Assembly: GCF_002368295.1 (NCBI RefSeq)
Contig: NZ_AP018248.1
Coordinates: 558,001-622,000 of the forward strand
DNA length: 64,000 nt
Reading direction: 5' to 3'
Source of the DNA: Tolypothrix tenuis PCC 7101
GTDB lineage: Bacteria; Cyanobacteriota; Cyanobacteriia; Cyanobacteriales; Nostocaceae
A program made the translations under genes and the position numbers. How positions within the stretch are numbered: the first letter of the stretch is position 1; the number at the start of each line of letters is the position of its first letter. This document shows, piece after piece, positions 17,418 to 25,188 of this stretch. The notes beneath the pieces were generated by a model. The model was not told the origin of the DNA. It saw only the letters and a list, made by a program, of their open reading frames with translations, and made no database searches.

Positions 17418-18470
17418 ATGACTACATCAATAATCAAAATTCAAAATCAAGCTAATGACCTTGGTAGCTCCAACCTGAGGCTAAAAGATATTATTAAAAC
17501 CCTGCCCAAGGAGTGTTTTAAAAAGGATAAACGTAAAGCTTGGACAAATGTGGTAACTGCCGTTTTGATGGTGGCTTTAGGCTACGTCAGTCTGGCAATT
17601 TCGCCTTGGTTTCTGTTGCCATTTGCTTGGATTTTTACAGGTACAGCTTTAACAGGTTTTTTTGTCATTGCCCATGATTGCGGTCATCGTTCCTTTGCGA
17701 ATCGTCGTTGGGTAAACGATTTAGTTGGGCACATTTTAATGATGCCTTTGATTTATCCATTTCATAGTTGGCGGATTAAACATAATCATCACCATAAGCA
17801 TACAAATAAGCTGGAAGAGGACAATGCTTGGCATCCCATCACACCAGAAGTATTTCAAAATTGGGGGACATTCCGCCGTTCAGTCTTTGAAGGCTTTATG
17901 CGTAAACGCTTCTGGTGGGTAGGTTCCATTGGACATTGGGCAGTTGTACATTTTGATTGGCGTAATTTCAAAGCTAAAGACCAATCAAGTGTTAAGCTTT
18001 CTGTGGCTGTAGTAGTAATTTTTGCAGCCGTTGCCTTCCCACTACTCATTGCGACAACTGGTATTTGGGGATTTGTCAAATTTTGGCTTTTACCCTGGAT
18101 GGTTTACCATTTTTGGATGAGTACCTTTACCCTGGTTCACCATACTGCTGCAGATGTTCCTTTTAAGGCAGCTACCAAGTGGAATGAGGCTCTAGCGCAA
18201 CTATCTGGCACTATTCATTGTGATTATCCACGCTGGATAGAATTTCTCTGCCACGATATCAATGTTCATGTACCTCATCATCTTTCTACTGCAATTCCTT
18301 CCTATAATCTGCGCTTGGCTTACAAGAGCATCAAAGGAAATTGGGCAGATTATCTTCATGATGAAAGCCAATTTTCTTGGGCTTTAATGAAGGAAATTAC
18401 AGGCCAATGTCAACTTTACACTCCTGATGTTGGTTATCAAACTTTTGACGATTATTACGCAGGGCGATAA
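17418..18470 (+). CDS. desA: acyl-lipid Delta12 fatty acid desaturase DesA
   Basis: Omega-6/Delta12 desaturase, 350 residues, converting oleate to linoleate on glycerolipids. Histidine boxes: HDCGH (86-90), HNHHH (122-126) and HVPHH near the C-terminus. The motif TLPKECFKKDKRKAW at the N-terminus and SWRIKHNHHHKHTN are typical of DesA. The ATG at 17418 is chosen; the frame stays open upstream to a GTG at 17316, but that extension (34 residues) does not look like the family. It lies 213 bp after desC, so it may have its own promoter. Cyanobacterial desA is commonly induced by cold. Confidence 0.92.
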   Translation: MTTSIIKIQNQANDLGSSNLRLKDIIKTLPKECFKKDKRKAWTNVVTAVLMVALGYVSLAISPWFLLPFAWIFTGTALTGFFVIAHDCGHRSFANRRWVNDLVGHILMMPLIYPFHSWRIKHNHHHKHTNKLEEDNAWHPITPEVFQNWGTFRRSVFEGFMRKRFWWVGSIGHWAVVHFDWRNFKAKDQSSVKLSVAVVVIFAAVAFPLLIATTGIWGFVKFWLLPWMVYHFWMSTFTLVHHTAADVPFKAATKWNEALAQLSGTIHCDYPRWIEFLCHDINVHVPHHLSTAIPSYNLRLAYKSIKGNWADYLHDESQFSWALMKEITGQCQLYTPDVGYQTFDDYYAGR

Positions 18471-18798
18471 ATCAAAGATGAGGTATAACTTGGAAGATTA
18501 TTTCGTCTTCTGGAAAGTTTTACTTTTATCTGTGTAATTTCTCCTTGTTAGTGATTTGTATTCTGGCAGATCCTACTAATGAACATTGTTCAGGACATTG
18601 CCAGAAGAAATTTTTGTGCTGATCATCGCTCAAAAATATATCTCCGAAACTGCTCATTGCAGAGGTCAAACGATTTTGGATTTTGGATTAGTTACATCCT
18701 CTATGGGTGAGACATAATCACAACAAACTAAAATACGCCAATCTAAAATTTTCGGTAACATTTCCTTGTTTACAGCAAGGCTTAGAATTTATATTCCA
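18471..18798. other. 328-bp gap between desA and desB
   Basis: Contains no ORF that I can support. It probably carries the desB promoter and leader. No terminator-like hairpin with a T-run was seen after desA. Confidence 0.5.
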
Positions 18799-19905
18799 TT
18801 GAATCCAGTGCCATCAAATAGTATCCCAGCCGACAGCGTTAAGCTACACCATACCGTTAGCTCACAATCATCTGAAGATTCGGCAAAATTACCTTTTACC
18901 CTGCAGGAATTAAAAGCTGCAATCCCACCTGAATGCTTTCAGCCAGATTTAGGTAAATCTCTGTTCTACTTTTTTCGAGACATCCTGATTATTGGTCTAC
19001 TTTACGCAGTTGCTAATTATCTGGATTCTTGGTTTTTTTGGCCGATTTTTTGGCTAATGCAAGGAACAATGTTTTGGGCTTTGTTTGTAGTTGGTCATGA
19101 CTGCGGACATCAATCTTTTTCTAAAAAGAAATGGCTCAATGATTTAATTGGACATCTTGCACACACACCAATACTCGTTCCTTATCACGGTTGGCGAATT
19201 AGCCACAGAACCCACCATCTCAATACCGGCAATATCGATAATGATGAAAGCTGGTATCCTGTGAGCGAATCACAATATAAAGAAATGCCGTGGGAACAAA
19301 AGATAGGGCGATATTATGTGTTTTTCTTAGCTTATCCGGTTTATCTGTTTAAGCGTTCTCCTAATAAAGAAGGTTCCCACTTCTTACCCAGCAGCTCACT
19401 TTTCAAACCTTCTGAAAAATGGGATGTGATTACCAGCACTGTACTATGGACTTGCATGGTAGCTTTGCTTGGCTTTCTGACATATCAATGGGGTTGGTTA
19501 TGGTTATTGAAAAACTATGCCGCACCCTACATTGTGTTTGTAATTTGGCTAGATGTAGTGACATTCTTGCATCACACTGAGCCTGATATTCCCTGGTATC
19601 GTGGTGAAGAGTGGACTTTCCTGAAAGGTGCTATTTCTAGCATTGACCGTAATTACGGTTTAATCAATCATATCCATCACGATATCGGTACTCATGTAGC
19701 TCACCATATCTTTTTGAATATCCCTCATTACAATTTGCTGAAGGCAACCGAGGCAATTAAACCAATTATGGGGGAATATTTCCGTGAGTCTCAAGAACCC
19801 ATTTGGAAGTCATTATGGCGTTCCTGTATTAGCTGTCATTTTGTGCCCGATTCTGGGGGAAAAGTTTACTACACATCTAATAGTAAATTTGCTAAACCTT
19901 CATAA
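18799..19905 (+). CDS. desB: acyl-lipid omega-3 (Delta15) desaturase DesB
   Basis: Omega-3 desaturase converting linoleate to alpha-linolenate in membrane lipids; 368 residues from the start used here. Histidine boxes HDCGH, HRTHH and HVAHH are all present. The block LPFTLQELKAAIPPECFQP marks the DesB N-terminus. No in-frame ATG exists near the 5' end, so the start must be TTG or GTG. I prefer the TTG at 18799 (MNPVPSNS...); the frame is open to a TTG at 18766. No clear ribosome-binding site is seen for either. A strong hairpin terminator follows at 19923. In other cyanobacteria desB is strongly cold-induced. Confidence 0.9.
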   Translation: MNPVPSNSIPADSVKLHHTVSSQSSEDSAKLPFTLQELKAAIPPECFQPDLGKSLFYFFRDILIIGLLYAVANYLDSWFFWPIFWLMQGTMFWALFVVGHDCGHQSFSKKKWLNDLIGHLAHTPILVPYHGWRISHRTHHLNTGNIDNDESWYPVSESQYKEMPWEQKIGRYYVFFLAYPVYLFKRSPNKEGSHFLPSSSLFKPSEKWDVITSTVLWTCMVALLGFLTYQWGWLWLLKNYAAPYIVFVIWLDVVTFLHHTEPDIPWYRGEEWTFLKGAISSIDRNYGLINHIHHDIGTHVAHHIFLNIPHYNLLKATEAIKPIMGEYFRESQEPIWKSLWRSCISCHFVPDSGGKVYYTSNSKFAKPS

Positions 19906-19922
19906 ATAGACAGCATTTGATG

Positions 19923-19971
19923 AACTGAAAAAGCATAGCTCAGAAGATAATCTTCTTACGCTTTTTCAGTT
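19923..19971 (+). terminator. hairpin terminator after desB
   Basis: Twelve-base complementary arms aactgaaaaagc and gctttttcagtt, with a second small hairpin (gaagataatcttc) in the loop. It starts 18 bp after the desB stop. It suggests that desD is transcribed separately. Confidence 0.8.
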
Positions 19972-20037
19972 TCTATTAACTAGTGCTAGCTTCTTAATGA
20001 AGCAGCACTTTCATATTAAATTTACGTGAGTAAATCT

Positions 20038-21159
20038 ATGACAACAGCACCAGAAACAAGAGTTACTTTTACTAAAAACTTTGGTTTTAGGAAAGAACTG
20101 AATAAACGAGTTGATGCTTATTTTAAGTCCAACAATATTTCTACCCGCGATAATCCAGCAATGTATTTCAAAACATTGACTATTGCAGTTTGGGTAATTG
20201 GAGCCTGGACATTTACACTCTTCGGCCCACCGCAAATCTGGCTGAAAGTGATTGGCTGTATTGTTTTAGGATTGGGTATTGCGGCTGTCGGATTTAGTGT
20301 CGGACATGATGCTAATCATGGCGGTTATTCGAGTAAGAAATGGGTCAATACTCTTGTGGGTTCAATATATGACGTAATTGGATTATCTAGTTATTTATGG
20401 CGATATCGGCATAATTTTCTACATCATACTTATACAAATATCTTAGGCCATGATGTGGAAATACATGGTGATGGCTTAGTGCGAATGACTCCCTATATGG
20501 AGCATAAATGGTATCACCGATTTCAACACATATTTATTTTATCTATCTATACAATCATTCCTATTTACTGGTCTTTTGCAGATATTCACATCATTCTGTT
20601 TAAGCGTAAATATCATTCCCATGTGGTTCCTACACCCAAACCGCTAGATATGCTGATCCTTTTTGGCGGTAAAATCATCTGGTTGGCACTTTTTCTCGGA
20701 ATTCCCATTGCTGTAGGCTACAGTCCTATACAGGCACTTGTAGGATTTCTCATTACTTACATGACCTATGGATTTTGGATTTGCATAGTCTTTATGCTGG
20801 CTCATGTGATGGACACAGCAGAGTTTATCCAACCAGAGAGTCAACCAGAAGAAATTGATGATGAATGGGCAATTTTCCAAATTAGAACCACCGTTGATTT
20901 TGCTCCTAAAAATCACTTCTTAAATTGGTATTTAGGTGGACTGAATTACCAAGTTGTCCATCATTTATTCCCTCAAGTTTGTCATATTCACTATCCAAAA
21001 ATAGCTCCTATTTTGGCAGAATTGTGTGAGGAATATGGAGTGAAATATAATGTCTGCCCAACATTTACATCAGCACTTGTATCTAATTTTCGTTGGTTGA
21101 AATATTTAGGAACTACACCAAATGCAGAATATAAAACTCCAGCTTTAGTGAATAATTAG
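20038..21159 (+). CDS. desD: acyl-lipid Delta6 fatty acid desaturase DesD
   Basis: Front-end desaturase, 373 residues, adding a Delta6 double bond to make gamma-linolenate or stearidonate. It belongs to the linoleoyl-CoA desaturase family: first box HDANHGGY, second box HNFLHHTYTN, and third box with the front-end hallmark Gln in QVVHHLFP. There is no fused cytochrome b5 domain, as usual for cyanobacterial DesD. The ATG at 20038 is chosen; a GTG at 20026 adds four residues. It ends at a perfect hairpin at 21214. Only some cyanobacteria keep desD, and finding it beside desC, desA and desB is notable. Confidence 0.9.
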   Translation: MTTAPETRVTFTKNFGFRKELNKRVDAYFKSNNISTRDNPAMYFKTLTIAVWVIGAWTFTLFGPPQIWLKVIGCIVLGLGIAAVGFSVGHDANHGGYSSKKWVNTLVGSIYDVIGLSSYLWRYRHNFLHHTYTNILGHDVEIHGDGLVRMTPYMEHKWYHRFQHIFILSIYTIIPIYWSFADIHIILFKRKYHSHVVPTPKPLDMLILFGGKIIWLALFLGIPIAVGYSPIQALVGFLITYMTYGFWICIVFMLAHVMDTAEFIQPESQPEEIDDEWAIFQIRTTVDFAPKNHFLNWYLGGLNYQVVHHLFPQVCHIHYPKIAPILAELCEEYGVKYNVCPTFTSALVSNFRWLKYLGTTPNAEYKTPALVNN

Positions 21160-21213
21160 CACGACTTAGTAAGTGTTGCGTGTAGTTTTTAAGCTGTAAT
21201 ATCAAACTTTTGG

Positions 21214-21234
21214 GGACATAGTATTACTATGTCC
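21214..21234 (+). terminator. hairpin terminator after desD
   Basis: Nine-base perfect arms ggacatagt and actatgtcc with a three-base loop, followed by ttaattt. It starts 54 bp after the desD stop. Confidence 0.8.
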
Positions 21235-21258
21235 TTAATTTAATGTAAAAAGGGGATC

Positions 21259-21281
21259 GGTAATTGGTAATTGGTAATTGG
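21259..21281. repeat. heptanucleotide tandem repeat (taattgg, 3 units)
   Basis: Tandem heptamers between the convergent desD and ProA-like genes. The same unit appears again at 62865-62885. Confidence 0.9.
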
Positions 21282-21339
21282 AATTTATTAATAATTGTTA
21301 TTTCTCCCTTTTCCTCCTCATATCCCATTCCCCAATCCC

Positions 21340-22605
21340 CTAAAACCTCCCATTCCCCTGCACAATATGCTTAACAGTCGTCAGAGTTTCTAGGCTAATA
21401 AATCCCCGCCGATGACCTTTTTGATTCGACATTCCTAAAAATATGGAGTCTCCCCGTGAGGGGTTGCGAGAAAAACGCGGGGAAGCATTGATGTAGGTGG
21501 AGGCGCTATTTACTCCTAAAGCAAACTGGCGACTTTCTTGATAAGATTCGGTAACAATGCAGTCCGCATGACCGCTACTGTATTGATTAATCCACGCGAT
21601 CGCAGCTTCTAAGCTATCAACTAATTTAAAAGCTACTGTTTTGGTTAAATAGGCGGTTCCCCATTCGGTATCTTTCGCTAGCTGCAATTGGGGAAAGGCT
21701 TCTACTAGTTCTGCATCGCCTTTGACTTCAAAGCCTTTGTCTTTTAAGCTGTTCCACAAAACGGCTAAGGATGACGGTAAGGCTTGGCGATGAATTAAGA
21801 CTTTTTCAATGGCGTTGACGGGATCTGGATCGCTTTCATGGCTATCGATAATCATCCAGCGTACCATTTCCAAGCTGCTATTGAGCGACCAGTAAAGGTA
21901 ACAGTTACCCATTGCTGACTTTAACACTGGGCAAGTTGCTTGTCGCATGACTTGCTGTACCAAGGTGGAACGTCCGTAGGGAATGACTAAATTTAAGTAT
22001 TGGTCTTGAACAACCAAATCCCGAACGGAAGCACCATGTTCTGTGGTAATTAGTTCTAAACAGCCTGCTGGTAGACCAACTTCAGTAATAGCACTTTGGA
22101 GAACATTGGCGATCGCTTCGTTGGAATGACTCGCCTCAGTGCTGCCTTTAAGAATAATACTATTACCAGTTTTGATACATAAACCCGCGGCGATCGCTCC
22201 TAAATCGGGGAACGCCTCATAAATAAACCCGATCACGCCTAAAGGCATTAACTGGGAGTAACTTTGAGAATCATCCTGCTGATACTCAGCGTTTCTCACC
22301 CGCCGCAGCGGATCGGATAATTCCCCCAACCGTTGTAAAATTTCCACAGTCGTTTCTAGCCTGGTGGGAGTTAATTTCAGCCAATCCAAAATCAACTCTG
22401 GCACTGCCATTTCTCGGCTTGCTTCTAGGTCTAAGGTATTAGCCTCTAGAATGTCATCAAAAGCGCGTTCTATAGCCCGCGCCATTGCCAATACAGCACG
22501 ACTGCGGTCTACTCCTTTTGCGATCCCCAGCTTAAGGGAAGCTTGGTAAGCGCGTTTAGCGCTATTTATTGGTTCGGGGATATCATCCAAAACTTCAACG
22601 GTCAT
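21340..22605 (-). CDS. proA: ProA-family gamma-glutamyl phosphate reductase homologue without the catalytic Cys
   Basis: A 421-residue protein matching glutamate-5-semialdehyde dehydrogenase over its whole length: PLGVIGFIYEAFPDLGAIAA, KTGNSIILKGSTEASHSN, IPYGRSTLVQQV and LETLTTVKHIVQGNG. In true ProA the nucleophile lies in a QRPxxCNxxETLLV motif. Here the aligned stretch is SDPDPVNAIEKVLIHR, with Val263 at the Cys position. The C-terminal motif normally like LGISTSKLHARGP is replaced by FLGMSNQKGHRRG. It is probably a divergent paralogue with another role, although automated pipelines would call it ProA. The ATG at 22605 is preferred over an open frame to 22698. It follows the membrane-protein gene by four bases, so the two are co-transcribed. 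Confidence 0.75.
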   Translation of the reverse strand: MTVEVLDDIPEPINSAKRAYQASLKLGIAKGVDRSRAVLAMARAIERAFDDILEANTLDLEASREMAVPELILDWLKLTPTRLETTVEILQRLGELSDPLRRVRNAEYQQDDSQSYSQLMPLGVIGFIYEAFPDLGAIAAGLCIKTGNSIILKGSTEASHSNEAIANVLQSAITEVGLPAGCLELITTEHGASVRDLVVQDQYLNLVIPYGRSTLVQQVMRQATCPVLKSAMGNCYLYWSLNSSLEMVRWMIIDSHESDPDPVNAIEKVLIHRQALPSSLAVLWNSLKDKGFEVKGDAELVEAFPQLQLAKDTEWGTAYLTKTVAFKLVDSLEAAIAWINQYSSGHADCIVTESYQESRQFALGVNSASTYINASPRFSRNPSRGDSIFLGMSNQKGHRRGFISLETLTTVKHIVQGNGRF

Positions 22606-22609
22606 TGAG

Positions 22610-23017
22610 TTAACGTCTGTAGGTAAGCCAGACCATAAGTGCTGGCAAAATAGCCAGAAGTACCGCCACCATTGCCCAAGCAATAATGGTGGAACCATTT
22701 GCTAATCGCAGTGCTAATGGTAGCCATATAATCACTAGCACGAAAATAATGCCCAGCGCTATCGGCAGATAGCTTTCTCCCAGTTTTGGATGGACAACGT
22801 GCCAACTATTACCCATCCAGCGCCAAGCACGTTTGTAGGGGTAGGTGGTGGAAAGTTGCTCTAGGACATAAGCATCATTTTCTACCACAAAGATTTGTTG
22901 ACAGCGATCGCAACCAAATGCATCTGTCAGGGTAATCGGAATTAACCGTCCTCGGCGACGGCAAGGACAGGGATATTCCGTATTGAAGTCTATTTTTTCA
23001 GGTTTTTGAGATTGCAC
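22610..23017 (-). CDS. zinc-ribbon-like membrane protein of unknown function
   Basis: 135 residues with a GTG start. The N-terminal half has two cysteine pairs (CPC near residue 17 and CDRC near 36) that look like a small zinc ribbon. A Trp/Tyr-rich linker (YKRAWRWMGNSWHVVHP) follows, then two membrane helices (about 84-104 and 109-130). I recognise no named family. The stop lies four bases before the ProA-like start, so both share a transcript and perhaps a function. Confidence 0.7.
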   Translation of the reverse strand: MQSQKPEKIDFNTEYPCPCRRRGRLIPITLTDAFGCDRCQQIFVVENDAYVLEQLSTTYPYKRAWRWMGNSWHVVHPKLGESYLPIALGIIFVLVIIWLPLALRLANGSTIIAWAMVAVLLAILPALMVWLTYRR

Positions 23018-23438
23018 AAGCGTTCTAATAACTTGAGCTTATTTTTTACAATAGGTGAAAACACTATGCCTCGGTCTATGCCTTGGGTAGTGGTTTTCTG
23101 ATTTTTTCAGATTGATACAGATAGGAGACAAAGCCGAAATTGCAATGATTCCCCAGGATCAATGAGGCTGAATGAGGCTGTGATTACAGCCGTCTTCACG
23201 TTCGGTTTGTTAAATAAAGCTTATCTGGCTGTTGTTCCCTATGTTGAGTAATTTTTTTTAAGAGTTTTCTCGTCTGCATCTGTGGCTTAAAAAGTAATCT
23301 AGTAGTGTTTTTTAGACATTTATTGTTTTTGAATATCTGGCACCGTTTTTAGTTTAAGTGGCAATATCTCATAAAACAACCGTTCTCTGAGGTCTAGCCT
23401 AACAATAATCAGTACCAGCAAATCAAGGTTAAGTTCTT
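23018..23438. other. 421-bp intergenic region, nothing recognised
   Basis: Holds the upstream region of the 22610 membrane-protein gene. A short direct repeat (aatgaggctg, twice near 23161) is the only feature I see. Confidence 0.5.
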
Positions 23439-23558
23439 ATGTCAAACGACTTACAATTTACTTGTCAGACTAATCAAGAGTCAACAGTTCAAGTTAGTCT
23501 AAAACAGGCGATTGCAAAAGCCAATGAACTTAACAGTGCTAACTCTTGGTCTAGGTAG
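23439..23558 (+). CDS. possible small ORF of 39 residues
   Basis: ATG at 23439 with AAGG ten bases upstream opens a 39-codon frame ending in TAG. The product begins MSNDLQFTCQTNQESTV and continues QVSLKQAIAKANELN, an amphipathic helix-like stretch. It is hydrophilic with one Cys. I do not recognise it. It could be a true small protein, the start of a broken larger gene, or chance. Confidence 0.3.
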   Translation: MSNDLQFTCQTNQESTVQVSLKQAIAKANELNSANSWSR

Positions 23559-23748
23559 ATTTTGGCTCACTTCACAGCCACAAGGCGCTTGACACCTACA
23601 CAATATCGCTATCAATCTAGCCACCCTTGATCCAGTGTAGTACAATGCACAAAAAACGAATTGACTACATATATAAAGATTAGATTAAGCCTGTATCTCA
23701 CTCATCAGAGATTTACAGTCTCACTTCGTCTATTCTTAATTTTTATAA

Positions 23749-23820
23749 AGCGGGTAACGCGATTCGAACGCGCGACATTCACCTTGGCAAGGTGACGCTC
23801 TACCACTGAGCTATACCCGC
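23749..23820 (-). tRNA. trnG-GCC: tRNA-Gly (anticodon GCC)
   Basis: Read on the minus strand, the 7-bp acceptor stem is GCGGGTA/TACCCGC with discriminator T, as usual for bacterial tRNA-Gly. The D arm is AGCTCAGTGGTAGAGC. The anticodon loop is CTTGCCAAG with anticodon GCC, and the T arm contains CGTTCGAATCGCG. CCA is not encoded. It stands alone between the small ORF and ribH. Confidence 0.95.
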
Positions 23821-23964
23821 ATTGCTCAACACATTTATTATGATGTCATAAATATCTTGGTTTGTCAACCCCCTGATTGAGGTTTTGAGTCAAGGAGGGG
23901 GTGAAAGAGCAGGGGAGCAGAGGAAGCAGGGGAGCAGAGGAGGAATGCTTAATCACCTTTGTAC

Positions 23965-23984
23965 AGACGCGATTCATCGCGTCT
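23965..23984. repeat. agacgcgat palindrome copy downstream of ribH
   Basis: Nine-base perfect arms with a two-base centre (tc). It ends 12 bp before the ribH stop-side boundary at 23997, so it could act as the ribH terminator. Confidence 0.8.
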
Positions 23985-23996
23985 CTGCAACTCTTA

Positions 23997-24575
23997 TTAG
24001 CCCAATTCTTCAGACTCAGGGGAGAAATTGCCGATGCTGGCGCTGGGGAAAGATGCTGGTAGAGATGGGCTATTACGGGCGTATGGCTCTGCGAGATTAG
24101 AGCGTAATTGCCGCATCAGGCTGGCCATTTCTAAGGCATTCATGGCGTATTCCCAGCCATGATTACTTTTTATCCCGGCTCTTTCTAAAGCTTGCTGCAT
24201 GGTGTCTACTGTCAAAATGCCAAAAATTACAGGCACACCAGTTTGAAAGCTGGCGGCGGCAATGCCTTTGGCTACTTCCGAAGAGACATAATCGAAATGG
24301 GGTGTTTGCCCACGAATGACAGCGCCTAAACAAATAATGGCATCATAGCGATGAGAAAGCGCTAATTGCCGGGCGACTAATGGTACTTCAAAGCTTCCAG
24401 GAACCCAAACGTAATCAACTTGCTTACCTTGGGGGTCGGGATCTACACCGTGGCGTTTCAAGCAATCTTGACATCCCTCTAACAGCTTTACGGTAACTAG
24501 GTCATTAAATCGACCAATTACCAATGCAAACCGCAAAGGTTCTGTTTGAGTAAAAGTTCCCTCAAAAACTGCCAT
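23997..24575 (-). CDS. ribH: 6,7-dimethyl-8-ribityllumazine synthase
   Basis: Penultimate enzyme of riboflavin synthesis, 192 residues, forming icosahedral or pentameric shells. Visible motifs are FNDLVTVKLLEGC at the substrate site, WVPGSFEVPLVARQLA, and GAVIRGQTPHFDYV with the catalytic His. The core ends at about residue 160. The remaining 30 residues (NLAEPYARNSPSLPASFPSA) are a Pro/Ser-rich tail longer than in E. coli. GAGGCGGTC precedes the ATG. psbZ lies upstream on the same strand with a 186-bp gap that includes an 11-bp inverted repeat (24635-24645/24710-24720). Confidence 0.95.
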   Translation of the reverse strand: MAVFEGTFTQTEPLRFALVIGRFNDLVTVKLLEGCQDCLKRHGVDPDPQGKQVDYVWVPGSFEVPLVARQLALSHRYDAIICLGAVIRGQTPHFDYVSSEVAKGIAAASFQTGVPVIFGILTVDTMQQALERAGIKSNHGWEYAMNALEMASLMRQLRSNLAEPYARNSPSLPASFPSASIGNFSPESEELG

Positions 24576-24761
24576 GACCGCCTCTTTACAAACTATACAT
24601 CAAGGCTAATATACATTTCTTCTGCAAAGATAGAAGAGCAGAAGAACACAATCAGCCAAAAAGAACAAGGTGAACAAAGAAATTCACTATCATTACTTTT
24701 TAGCGTAGCTCTTCTGCTCTGGTAATATCTTTGCTATTTAACTGTGTCTCTAAGCGATCGC

Positions 24762-24950
24762 TTAAACTACAAAAAAGTTTAATAGCCCTACTAAAAGTAC
24801 CAAAGCGATCCAAACTCCAGAACCTAGCCAGAGTAGCTTTTTAGACTCAACCCAATTTTGGGGTGTTGCATAGGCAACAGGAACGCCAATAACTAATACA
24901 AAAGACAGCAGAACCAATCCTAACAAAGCAATTTGGAATATTATGGTCAT
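24762..24950 (-). CDS. psbZ: photosystem II core protein PsbZ (Ycf9)
   Basis: Two-helix thylakoid membrane protein of 62 residues at the photosystem II periphery, contacting CP43 and PsbK. The sequence MTIIFQIALLGLVLLSFVLV, the loop PVAYATPQNWVESKK and the second helix LLWLGSGVWIALVLLVGLLN are standard PsbZ. The start at 24950 has GGAG eight bases upstream; an in-frame extension to 24965 is not needed. It stands divergent from the DHH-CBS fusion and upstream of ribH. Confidence 0.95.
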   Translation of the reverse strand: MTIIFQIALLGLVLLSFVLVIGVPVAYATPQNWVESKKLLWLGSGVWIALVLLVGLLNFFVV

Positions 24951-25152
24951 TTTTGCTTCTCCCAAGACAGCGAAATACTAAAGATAGAATATCGTACAGG
25001 GCAATACTGACATTTCCTTATTTGTTAAGCTATCAGAAATTGCGTCACTATAGTCATTAATCCCAAGTCCAAATCATGAATGTTGCTTAGTCCTTCTGGA
25101 AGTGCAAAGGACAAGGGAGATAGGGAAGACAAGGCAGAAATATTTATATTAC

Positions 25153-25180
25153 TATGCCCTATGCCCTATGCCCTATGCCC
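25153..25180. repeat. heptanucleotide tandem repeat (tatgccc x4) next to a start codon
   Basis: Four exact units end eight bases before the ATG at 25189, occupying the position where a ribosome-binding site would lie. Confidence 0.95.
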
Positions 25181-25188
25181 TATGAGCA

